Shown: positions 1-7,997 of the stretch, piece after piece
Numbering within the stretch: the first letter of the stretch is position 1
Layout of the letters: every line of letters begins with the position of its first letter
Origin: Candidatus Pelagibacter communis
GTDB lineage: Bacteria; Pseudomonadota; Alphaproteobacteria; Pelagibacterales; Pelagibacteraceae
Direction: 5' to 3'
Assembly: GCF_001180025.1 (NCBI RefSeq)
Contig: NZ_CVSK01000030.1
Location: 62,001-126,000 of the forward strand
Length of the DNA: 64,000 bases
Made by a program: the position numbers and the translations under genes
Notes under the pieces: generated by a model
Told to the model about the DNA's origin: nothing
Seen by the model: only the letters and a program-made list of their open reading frames with translations
Database searches by the model: none

Positions 1-1
1 G

Positions 2-625
<624 letters not shown>

Positions 626-633
<8 letters not shown>

Positions 634-1306
634 ACGTATTTAAGAATAACAACCTGCTATTTGGATAATTTAAATTATTTGGTCTTAATATAGTTTTGTC
701 TAAATAATCGCCTACTAATTTCAAACCGTTCAATAAAGTACTAAGATCATTAACTTCTATATCTTTTTCAATCAAAAAATTAGGTACATATTTTTTTTCA
801 TTTAAAGAACTTGCATAATATACAGTTTTGTTGCCTTCTAAATCTTTTTCAACTAAATTTTCAAGAGCTAAGTCGTATCCTAATATTTTAAGTAACTCCA
901 ATTCCCAAAATATATATTTTTTTATCCAATCTTTTTCTTTTAAAATTAAAAATAAATTTTGAATTATAAAATAAACTTTATCGTTAGATTGAGACTCTGC
1001 TGTTAATATTTTAATTAAATTCATTGCGGATGTAATACAAGACAACTTTTGTTTATGATCAAAGTATAATGGTGTATAGGCATTTAAAATTTCAATTTTA
1101 AAATAACCTATTCTGTTTTCATTTTTAGAATTGTAATTAACATGAAGTTTATTACCAATCTGAAGATAATTTTTGATTTTTTTTGAAGTACCACCAAATA
1201 TAATTCCAGATATCTTTCCTTTATCTTTTGTAAATAATTCAGCAATTAATGAATTTTCATTATATCTATTTTTACCTATTAAAAATCCTTCGTCTGACCA
1301 ATTCAT
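626..1306 (-). CDS. recO: DNA repair protein RecO
   Basis: RecO mediates RecA loading and strand annealing in the RecFOR recombination pathway. The 226-residue protein starts with the typical OB-fold opening (MNWSDEGFLIGKNRYNENS), followed by the GKISGIIFGG segment, and then a helical C-terminal part. It is close to the family's usual length. I see no cysteine zinc cluster. The start overlaps the rnc stop as ATGA, indicating translational coupling in one minus-strand operon. In many alphaproteobacteria era lies between rnc and recO; here it does not. Last gene of the dapA-to-recO run. Confidence 0.92.
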
Positions 1307-1971
1307 TTTTTATTTGTAATTTTTAAACATTCTAGAGCAGCATTTTGTTCAGCTTCTTTCTTTGATTTTCCAGTAGCTGTAAAATATTTTGTATTGGGCA
1401 ATTTTACTCCTACTTTAAATATAGGTTTGTGTCTTGGACCTGTATTTGAAATTAATTTATAAGTAGGTAATTTTTTAAAGTTTTTTAAAGTTAATTCCTG
1501 TAACTTTGTTTTTGCATCTATTTCTGTAACTACACTTTTTTCAATATGATCTTGCCACAAGTTTAAAATTGTTTTTTCAACAATTGCAAAACCTTTATCA
1601 AGATAAATAGCACCGATTAATGCTTCACAGCTATCAGATATAATTTTGTCCTCAATTTTTATTTTTTTATTTTTGGGATTAAATGTTTTTACATAACTAG
1701 CTAAATTGATTTTTTTTGCTATATCCAGACAAGTTTTTTTATTCACTAACGATGCAAATTTTTTATCAAGAATACCTTCTTTTTCTCCTGGATAAATTTC
1801 TAAAAGTTTTTTTGCTATCACTAAACCAAGAACTCTATCACCCAGGAACTCTATCTTTTCATTATTTTCATTTGGATTAAAGCTTTTATGTGTGAGGGCT
1901 TGAACAAGCAGATCTTTATTTTTAAATTTTAAATCAATTTTTTTTTCTAAACTTTGATAGTTAATTTTCAT
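1303..1971 (-). CDS. rnc: Ribonuclease III
   Basis: Double-stranded RNA endonuclease for rRNA and mRNA processing. The 222-residue protein has the catalytic signature NEKIEFLGDRVLGLV near residues 38-52, a second acidic motif in SDSCEALIGAIYLDKG, and a C-terminal dsRNA-binding domain (DAKTKLQEL to KKEAEQNAALECL). The length is normal. It overlaps lepB by one base (TAATG) and recO by four bases. Its neighbours are the usual alphaproteobacterial lepB and recO, but without era. Confidence 0.97.
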   Translation of the reverse strand: MKINYQSLEKKIDLKFKNKDLLVQALTHKSFNPNENNEKIEFLGDRVLGLVIAKKLLEIYPGEKEGILDKKFASLVNKKTCLDIAKKINLASYVKTFNPKNKKIKIEDKIISDSCEALIGAIYLDKGFAIVEKTILNLWQDHIEKSVVTEIDAKTKLQELTLKNFKKLPTYKLISNTGPRHKPIFKVGVKLPNTKYFTATGKSKKEAEQNAALECLKITNKK

Positions 1972-2708
1972 TAATTAATTTTATTAAAGGTTCTATTAAA
2001 TCTTATTGACTTATGCCATTTCCAAAATTCAATAAAACTTCCTATTCTTTTATCTGAAGAGAAAAATATAAATTGAGCTTTTCCTACTAAATTATCTTTA
2101 TGTACATATCCAACACTTGTTAAATATCTGCTATCTTTAGAACAATCTCTGTTATCTCCTAAAAAGAAATAATGGTCTTTTGGCACAGTAAACACATCAG
2201 AATTTTGATATGTATAATCTTTTAAATAAACAGTATGATATTTTTTACCATTTGAAAGTTTTTCTTCAAATCTATAAACATCAATATTTTTGTCACCACA
2301 GAAAATTGTAGTTTTGTTATTAATTTTAGATTTAAGAATTTCAGAATTATTTAAATATAAATTAGAGTCTATAAATTGAATTTTATCACCAGGTAAACCA
2401 ATTAATCTTTTTATGTAATCTGTTCGATTATCTGCTGGTGTTTTAAATACAATTACATCACCTCTTTCAGGACTACTAAACATAATTCTTTTGTTTAATA
2501 TTGGAGGACTAAAAGGAAATGAGTGTTTGCTATATCCATAAGTATATTTTGTTACAAACAACCTATCGCCTACTAATAAAGTTGGTTCCATAGATGATGA
2601 TGGAATATAAAATGGCTGTACTAAAAGTGATCTAATTATAACTGCAATTATTAATGCATAAATTAAAGTTTTTATATTTTCTGAAAAAAAATTTTTATCT
2701 AATTTCAC
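1971..2708 (-). CDS. lepB: Signal peptidase I
   Basis: Inner-membrane serine protease that removes signal peptides from exported proteins. One N-terminal membrane segment (about residues 12-30) precedes box B with the nucleophile (PSSSMEPTL). The general-base lysine region is DYIKRLIGLPGD and the C-terminal box is FFLGDNRDCSKDSRY. At 245 residues it has the family's usual length. The start overlaps the acpS stop as ATGA, so it is co-translated with acpS and rnc in the housekeeping operon. Confidence 0.97.
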   Translation of the reverse strand: MKLDKNFFSENIKTLIYALIIAVIIRSLLVQPFYIPSSSMEPTLLVGDRLFVTKYTYGYSKHSFPFSPPILNKRIMFSSPERGDVIVFKTPADNRTDYIKRLIGLPGDKIQFIDSNLYLNNSEILKSKINNKTTIFCGDKNIDVYRFEEKLSNGKKYHTVYLKDYTYQNSDVFTVPKDHYFFLGDNRDCSKDSRYLTSVGYVHKDNLVGKAQFIFFSSDKRIGSFIEFWKWHKSIRFNRTFNKIN

Positions 2709-3091
2709 GATGTTTGAATAATTGCAAATGCTGTTGAATAATTTTTTTCATCCGAAATTGATAAAAAACATTTAAAATTTTTGATTTTAAAGTTCTTTTG
2801 GACGATTTTTGTAATTTTTTTATTTTTAACGTAATAAGGCTTGCCCTTTTTGTCATTAACAACTTCTATATCTTTAAAATTTAAATTCATATGAAAACCT
2901 GTGCCAAGAGCTTTAGAAAATGCTTCTTTTGCAGCAAATCTCTTCGAAAAAAAAGCTACTTTATTATTTACAACATTAGATTGTTTCAATTCTTTAATTG
3001 AATAAATTCTTTTTTTAAATAAAGGATTTTTAATCGATTTTTGAATTCTTTTATTTTCAACAATATCAACACCAATACCAAGAATTTTCAT
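2705..3091 (-). CDS. acpS: Holo-[acyl-carrier-protein] synthase
   Basis: Transfers 4'-phosphopantetheine from CoA to the serine of acyl carrier protein, activating fatty acid synthesis. The 128-residue protein shows the AcpS signature GIGVDIVENKRI at the N-terminus, with the metal-ligand Asp, and FSKRFAAKEAFSKALGTG in the middle, which carries the second acidic ligand. It is directly behind pdxJ with no spacer, the common proteobacterial pdxJ-acpS pair. It overlaps lepB by four bases. Confidence 0.96.
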   Translation of the reverse strand: MKILGIGVDIVENKRIQKSIKNPLFKKRIYSIKELKQSNVVNNKVAFFSKRFAAKEAFSKALGTGFHMNLNFKDIEVVNDKKGKPYYVKNKKITKIVQKNFKIKNFKCFLSISDEKNYSTAFAIIQTS

Positions 3092-3811
3092 TTATCTTTT
3101 TATAATTTTTTTTAAATTTTTAATTACTTTTGAAAGTCCATCAAATATTGACTCCCCAATTATAAAATGTCCAATATTATACTCCTCAATATCTATTATT
3201 TTTGTTAACATTTTGGTAGTTTTATAGTCTAAACCATGACCAGCATGAACTTCTATATTTAAACTTGATGCTAATTTTGCACTTTTTTTAATTCTGTTTA
3301 ATTCACTAGAATAATTTTTTTTTGATTTAACTAGGTTTGCTAGTTTTCCAGTATGTATTTCAATACAATCAGCATTTAATTTTTTAGCAAGTCTAATGTC
3401 ATTTGGTGAAGGGTTAATGAATAAACTTGTTCTTATCTTAGCTTTTTTAAATTTTTTAATTATTTTCTCTAATTTATTAAGATTTTTTTTTATATTTAAA
3501 CCTCCCTCAGTAGTAATTTCTTTTCTATTTTCTGGAACTAAACAGATAAAATTTGGTTTTATCTTAAGTGCTTTATTAACAATTTCTTTATTCATAGAAA
3601 TTTCAAGATTTACAAGCACATTTTTTAAACCACATATTTTTTTTGCGTCAATATCATTGATATGTCTTCTATCTTCTCTTAAATGAATTGTAACAGAATC
3701 GGCTCCATAACTAATAACCTTTTTAGCTGCGTATAATGGATCTGGATGTTTCTCTCCACGTGCGTTTCGTAAAGTTGCAATATGATCTATATTTACACCT
3801 AACCTTTTCAC
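3092..3811 (-). CDS. pdxJ: Pyridoxine 5'-phosphate synthase
   Basis: Condenses 1-deoxyxylulose 5-phosphate with 3-amino-2-oxopropyl phosphate in the DXP-dependent vitamin B6 pathway. The 239-residue TIM-barrel protein opens with LGVNIDHIATLRNARG and continues with HPDPLYAA, TIHLREDRRHI and the C-terminal EVHAGHGLDY and YNIGHFIIGESIF motifs. These match PdxJ in order and spacing. It overlaps pyrE by four bases (ATGA) and abuts acpS. Its presence implies de novo B6 synthesis by this route. Confidence 0.97.
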   Translation of the reverse strand: MKRLGVNIDHIATLRNARGEKHPDPLYAAKKVISYGADSVTIHLREDRRHINDIDAKKICGLKNVLVNLEISMNKEIVNKALKIKPNFICLVPENRKEITTEGGLNIKKNLNKLEKIIKKFKKAKIRTSLFINPSPNDIRLAKKLNADCIEIHTGKLANLVKSKKNYSSELNRIKKSAKLASSLNIEVHAGHGLDYKTTKMLTKIIDIEEYNIGHFIIGESIFDGLSKVIKNLKKIIKR

Positions 3812-4395
3812 TTAATAAATCTGCTTCCTGGAGTTGTTATTGGTATAGATTTAAGTTCTGGAGGTAATTTATTTGCTTTATAAGTTGGAACATCAATTTT
3901 TAAATGAGATGTTATTCCAGTTTTTATTTTTAAAGATTGTTTAGTTGATCGATCAATAATAGATGCAAATCCAATTAATTTTGCTTTTGATTTTTTTATT
4001 AACTTTACACACTCTAAACTTGATTTTCCTGTAGTGATTACATCTTCTATAATTAATACTCTTGCACCTTTTTTAATATTAAAACCTCTTCTAAGAGTAA
4101 ATTTACCATTTACTCTTTCACAAAAAATTGTTTCTTTTTTAAGCAGTTTTCCTATTTCATATCCAATAATTACCCCACCCATTGCAGGAGCTAAAATTAA
4201 ATCAATTTTTTTAAATTTTTTTTTAATTTTATTTGCTAAAGATTTACAAATTTTATCAGCTAAATTAGGGAAACTTAAAAGTTTTGCACACTGAATATAT
4301 TTTGAAGAATGTAGACCTGAGGATAGAACAAAGTGACCTTCTAATAATGCATTAGTTTTTTTTAAAATATTTAAGGATTTTTTGTGTGAAAGCAT
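3808..4395 (-). CDS. pyrE: Orotate phosphoribosyltransferase
   Basis: Makes orotidine 5'-phosphate from orotate and PRPP in pyrimidine synthesis. The 195-residue protein begins with LLEGHFVLSSGLHS, the substrate-side motif of the family, and carries the PRPP-binding loop VLIIEDVITTGKS. The first ATG lies 44 bases inside the 3' end of rel; the next conserved block begins close to it, so a shorter start is unlikely. The C-terminus (PPELKSIPITTPGSRFI) resembles the alphaproteobacterial type. pyrB and a divergent pyrC lie elsewhere in this window. Confidence 0.95.
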   Translation of the reverse strand: MLSHKKSLNILKKTNALLEGHFVLSSGLHSSKYIQCAKLLSFPNLADKICKSLANKIKKKFKKIDLILAPAMGGVIIGYEIGKLLKKETIFCERVNGKFTLRRGFNIKKGARVLIIEDVITTGKSSLECVKLIKKSKAKLIGFASIIDRSTKQSLKIKTGITSHLKIDVPTYKANKLPPELKSIPITTPGSRFIK

Positions 4396-6097
4396 TTCTT
4401 TTTTCTTCGTGTCTTATTATTTTAAATTTTATACTCTTTTGTTTTAGCTCTGCAATAAAATTAGTAAAATTCTTAAGATTTCTAATAATTAATTTAAATT
4501 TAAAATTAATATAATTAGGATTTTTACCAACCATTTCTAAATTGGATATATTTAATTTATGACTTCCAATGAGTGAGCTTATATCTCCTAATTGACCTGG
4601 CTTATCAGGTAATGACATCCATAGAGTAGTGTTATATTTTTTGGTTTTTTCCTCTTTTTGCTCTCCTTTATCATGCCAATATCTTCTTATTGCCGCTCTA
4701 GCTTTACCTGTTTTAGTTGTTGGTATCCAGTGAAGTGACGGTGAATTATTTTTAGATGTTATAATATTTACTCGATCTCCATTTCTTAAAATAGTTTGTA
4801 ATTCACTTTTATTTCCATTAATTTCACAACCAACTGCTGAATTACCAATTTTAGTATGAACAGCATATGCAAAATCTATGGCGGTTGCGTCTTTAGGTAA
4901 TTTAATTACTGAACCTTTTGGTGTGAAACAAAATACGTTTTCTTGAAACATTTGTAGTTTTGTATACTCATATGAGTCTTCAGGGTTTTCATTTTTTTCT
5001 ATAATCTCAACAAGATCTTTTAACCAATCATACTCCTTCCAACTTAAAGAATTAAATTTTTCAGATGACTTATACTGCCAATGAGATGCGACACCTCTTT
5101 CTGCAAATTCGTGCATTTCATGTGTTCTAATTTGAATTTCTATTGGTTTTTTATTTGAACCAATTACAGAAGTATGAATAGATTTATAACCATTGATTTT
5201 TGGAGATGAAATATAATCTTTAAATTTTCCCGGTATACAATTCCATTTTTTATGAAAAATCCCGAGAGTTTTGTAACAATCGTCTACGTTTTTTAAAATT
5301 ATCCTAAATCCAATAATGTCTGTTATTTGTTCAAGTGAAACCCTTTTTTTTTGAACCTTTCTCCAAATCGAAAAAGGTGTTTTTTCTCTACCATGAATCT
5401 CTGCATTAATTTCATTATCATTCAATATTTCACTTAACTCAAAAGATTGTTCTTCAAATAAATCTTTTCTATCCAATTTTATTTCATCAAGTCTTTTTTT
5501 TATTAATTTTCTTGCATCATTATTTAAAATTTCAAAAGATAAATCCTCAAGTTCGTCTCTTATTCTATGCATTCCCATTCTATCAGCTAATGGAGCATAA
5601 ATTTCCATAGTTTCTTGAGCTATCCTTTTTCTTTTTTCTTCTTTTGTAATTGCTTTAATAGTCCTCATATTATGTAGTCGATCAGCAATTTTCACTAATA
5701 GAACTCTGATGTCTTTTGATGTTGCTAAAATTAATTTTCTGAAATTCTCAACTTTAGAATTAGCTCCAGCTGAATTTTCAAATGCTGAAATTTTAGTTAC
5801 ACCATCAACTAAATCAGCAACCTCATCTCCAAATTCTTGTTTAATAGTTTCATAAGTTGCGAAAGTATCTTCTATAGTGTCATGCAATAGACCAGTTGTA
5901 ATTGTAGCGCTATCTAATTTTAATTCAGTTAAAATATTTGCAACCTCAATTGGGTGAACAGAATAAGGATCACCCGAAGCTCTTTTTTGACTCTTATGCG
6001 CTTTAACAGCAAAATTATATGCTTTATCCAATTTTTCAGGATTAAGAAATTTATTGTAATCCTTAACTTTATTTATAAGTTCATTTGAATTAAGCAT
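4352..6097 (-). CDS. rel: Bifunctional (p)ppGpp synthetase/hydrolase, internally shortened
   Basis: Makes and degrades the stringent alarmone (p)ppGpp. Hydrolase domain, about residues 20-175: R39, H48, HD at 72-73, ED at 76-77 and the DRLHN motif are all present. Synthetase domain, about 200-345: REK near 237, D260, GYKSIH and IEIQIRT are present. A TGS domain follows at about 387-448. An ACT-like domain starts near 491 (LPDKPGQLGDISSLIG). Only about 40 residues join TGS and ACT, so the helical and zinc-finger (RIS) domains of the usual 700-plus-residue protein are missing. Both catalytic sites look intact. Confidence 0.93.
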   Translation of the reverse strand: MLNSNELINKVKDYNKFLNPEKLDKAYNFAVKAHKSQKRASGDPYSVHPIEVANILTELKLDSATITTGLLHDTIEDTFATYETIKQEFGDEVADLVDGVTKISAFENSAGANSKVENFRKLILATSKDIRVLLVKIADRLHNMRTIKAITKEEKRKRIAQETMEIYAPLADRMGMHRIRDELEDLSFEILNNDARKLIKKRLDEIKLDRKDLFEEQSFELSEILNDNEINAEIHGREKTPFSIWRKVQKKRVSLEQITDIIGFRIILKNVDDCYKTLGIFHKKWNCIPGKFKDYISSPKINGYKSIHTSVIGSNKKPIEIQIRTHEMHEFAERGVASHWQYKSSEKFNSLSWKEYDWLKDLVEIIEKNENPEDSYEYTKLQMFQENVFCFTPKGSVIKLPKDATAIDFAYAVHTKIGNSAVGCEINGNKSELQTILRNGDRVNIITSKNNSPSLHWIPTTKTGKARAAIRRYWHDKGEQKEEKTKKYNTTLWMSLPDKPGQLGDISSLIGSHKLNISNLEMVGKNPNYINFKFKLIIRNLKNFTNFIAELKQKSIKFKIIRHEEKRNAFTQKILKYFKKN

Positions 6098-6118
6098 AAT
6101 TAATATTATACCATTAAA

Positions 6119-6637
6119 TCAAATTTGTTTAATAGATCTAATGTCTCTATCAGGAAGCAAAGAAATCAAGGTTTTAACATCAATTTGTTTATCAGGATGG
6201 ATCCAATTCTTTTGAATCTCAAATAATGGAAATAATACAAAGTTTCTTTTGTGCATCATTTTATGAGGTAAATTAATTCTAGAGTTTTTTTTGGATACCA
6301 AATTATTAAAATCGATTATATCTAAATCACATATACGAGGAGCATTTTTTTTTGTTTTTTTTCTACCTAATTGATTTTCAATAGATTTACATATTTTTAA
6401 TAGTTCTTGGGGACTGTAATAGCATTTTAATTTTAAAATTATATTTAAGAACTTAGGCTTTCTTGGGTCAGGCCAGGAAGGGGTTTCATAATAACTAGAT
6501 ACCAAGAGAACATCTAAGTTATGTTCTGCTAATAAAAATTTTGCTTTTTCTATATTTCTTTTTCTTATACCTAAATTTGAACCTATTCCTAAAAAGACAA
6601 TTTTAGCTTGATTTTCTAATATACCTTGCCTTTTCAC
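6119..6637 (-). CDS. folK: 2-amino-4-hydroxy-6-hydroxymethyldihydropteridine pyrophosphokinase
   Basis: Pyrophosphorylates the pterin precursor in folate synthesis. Visible motifs are [10 protein letters not shown] at the N-terminus, the [12 protein letters not shown] loop, the FLNIILKL strand and the acidic ICDLDIIDF with downstream [16 protein letters not shown]. The frame stays open to an ATG at 6697, but all upstream starts lie inside smpB. I chose GTG at 6637 (about 172 residues, a normal length, 35-base overlap with smpB); ATG at 6676 is the main alternative. Folate supply matters here because sarcosine oxidase and C1 metabolism use tetrahydrofolate. Confidence 0.85.
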   Translation of the reverse strand: MKRQGILENQAKIVFLGIGSNLGIRKRNIEKAKFLLAEHNLDVLLVSSYYETPSWPDPRKPKFLNIILKLKCYYSPQELLKICKSIENQLGRKKTKKNAPRICDLDIIDFNNLVSKKNSRINLPHKMMHKRNFVLFPLFEIQKNWIHPDKQIDVKTLISLLPDRDIRSIKQI

Positions 6638-7073
6638 GGTTCCAATCTCTACTTTTTTTTGTTGCTCTTTTATCATATTGCTTTTTCCCTTTTGCAACAG
6701 CTAGTTCTATTTTAGCCTTTCCTTTTTTAAAATACATTTTTGTTGGAACTAATGTGAAACCATCTCTTTGCATTTTACCTATCAATTTATTTATTTCTTT
6801 TTTATTAAGAAGCAATTTTCTATCATCTGTTGGGTTATGATTAGAGTAACTGGCTTGCTTGTATGGAGATATATGTGAATTAATTAAAACAATTTCACCT
6901 CCCTTTTCAACAGCATAAGACTCAGCGATATTAACTTTGCCCTCTCTTACTGATTTAATCTCTGATCCCTTTAAAACAATTCCAGCTTCAAGAAGATCTT
7001 CAAAAAAATAGTTAAAACTAGCTTTTCTATTTAAACAAATGATTTTCAAACCAGGATTGGTTTTTTTGTTCAT
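6603..7073 (-). CDS. smpB: SsrA-binding protein SmpB
   Basis: Binds tmRNA and brings it to stalled ribosomes for trans-translation. The 156-residue protein has the family core [22 protein letters not shown], split here as [13 protein letters not shown] then REGKVN, the INSHISPY segment, and the basic tail [17 protein letters not shown], which is essential for decoding-site binding in known homologues. The start shares one base with the dapA stop (TAATG). The 3' end overlaps the start region of folK, an unusually long overlap even for this compact genome. Confidence 0.97.
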   Translation of the reverse strand: MNKKTNPGLKIICLNRKASFNYFFEDLLEAGIVLKGSEIKSVREGKVNIAESYAVEKGGEIVLINSHISPYKQASYSNHNPTDDRKLLLNKKEINKLIGKMQRDGFTLVPTKMYFKKGKAKIELAVAKGKKQYDKRATKKSRDWNREKARYIRKSS

Positions 7074-7954
7074 TAAATTAACTTAGCAGACTGAAGTGCT
7101 TTTTTTACAATTTCTTTTGTTGTGTCTGTTACTTTTACAAGTGGTAGTCTTACATTGTCATCACAAAGTCCTAAAAGTTTTGCAGCATATTTTACAGGAC
7201 TAGGATTGCTCTCAACAAACATTGAGTGATGAACTGGTTGTAATATTTTATCTAATCTTTCTGCTTCTTTTATTTCATTATCAGTGTCTGATTTTGAAAA
7301 TTTTTGAAAATCTGAACAAAGTTTAGGTGCAATATTTGCTGTTACACTGATAGTACCTACCCCACCACGTTTATTAAACTCAAAAGCATTATCATCATTA
7401 CCTGTTAATTGAATAAAATCTGTACCCATTTTTTCAAGTGTCTTATTAACCCTATCTAAATCACCTGTTGCATCTTTAACACCAACTATATTTTTTAATT
7501 CATATAGTCTAGCCATTGTGTCCACTGACATATCAATCACAGATCTACCAGGAATATTATAAATTATAATTGGAATGCCGCATTTGTCATTAATTGCTTT
7601 ATAATGTTGATACAAGCCTTCTTGAGTTGGTTTATTGTAATAAGGTGTAACTATCAAAGCTCCATTAGCTCCTGCTTTTTCTGCATGTGTGGTTAAAGAA
7701 ATAGCCTCCTCAGTTGAGTTGGAACCCGTACCAGCAATAACTGGAACTTTTCCATTACTTTCTTTTATACATAAATCTATTACTCTTTGATGCTCATCAT
7801 GACTTAACGTAGGGGATTCACCTGTTGTACCAGCCGGGACAAGTCCATTGGTACCATTATCGATGTGGAAATGGATTAATTTTATATATGCTTCCTCATC
7901 TAGACCATTATTTTTAAATGGTGTAATTAAAGCAACATTTGATCCTTTGAACAT
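7073..7954 (-). CDS. dapA: 4-hydroxy-tetrahydrodipicolinate synthase
   Basis: Condenses pyruvate with aspartate semialdehyde, the first step of the diaminopimelate/lysine branch. The 293-residue TIM-barrel protein has [28 protein letters not shown], the [10 protein letters not shown] motif and the Schiff-base lysine in [10 protein letters not shown]. Length and motif order are those of DapA. It is the first gene of the minus-strand run to recO and is divergent from the transglycosylase gene across 43 bases. Diaminopimelate supply and murein turnover (the neighbouring gene) are related functions. Confidence 0.96.
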   Translation of the reverse strand: MFKGSNVALITPFKNNGLDEEAYIKLIHFHIDNGTNGLVPAGTTGESPTLSHDEHQRVIDLCIKESNGKVPVIAGTGSNSTEEAISLTTHAEKAGANGALIVTPYYNKPTQEGLYQHYKAINDKCGIPIIIYNIPGRSVIDMSVDTMARLYELKNIVGVKDATGDLDRVNKTLEKMGTDFIQLTGNDDNAFEFNKRGGVGTISVTANIAPKLCSDFQKFSKSDTDNEIKEAERLDKILQPVHHSMFVESNPSPVKYAAKLLGLCDDNVRLPLVKVTDTTKEIVKKALQSAKLI

Positions 7955-7997
7955 AAATACTTATAACATAGTTTAAAGATTCATATACTAAAAGATT

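Noticed and set aside
3396-3686. Hydrophobic open frame antisense to pdxJ
   Set aside because: Shadow of a Lys/Asn-rich gene; complement of AAA/AAT codons gives Phe/Ile-rich false membrane proteins. Same reason for many antisense frames, for example 4034-4294, 30476-31018 and 60518-60922.
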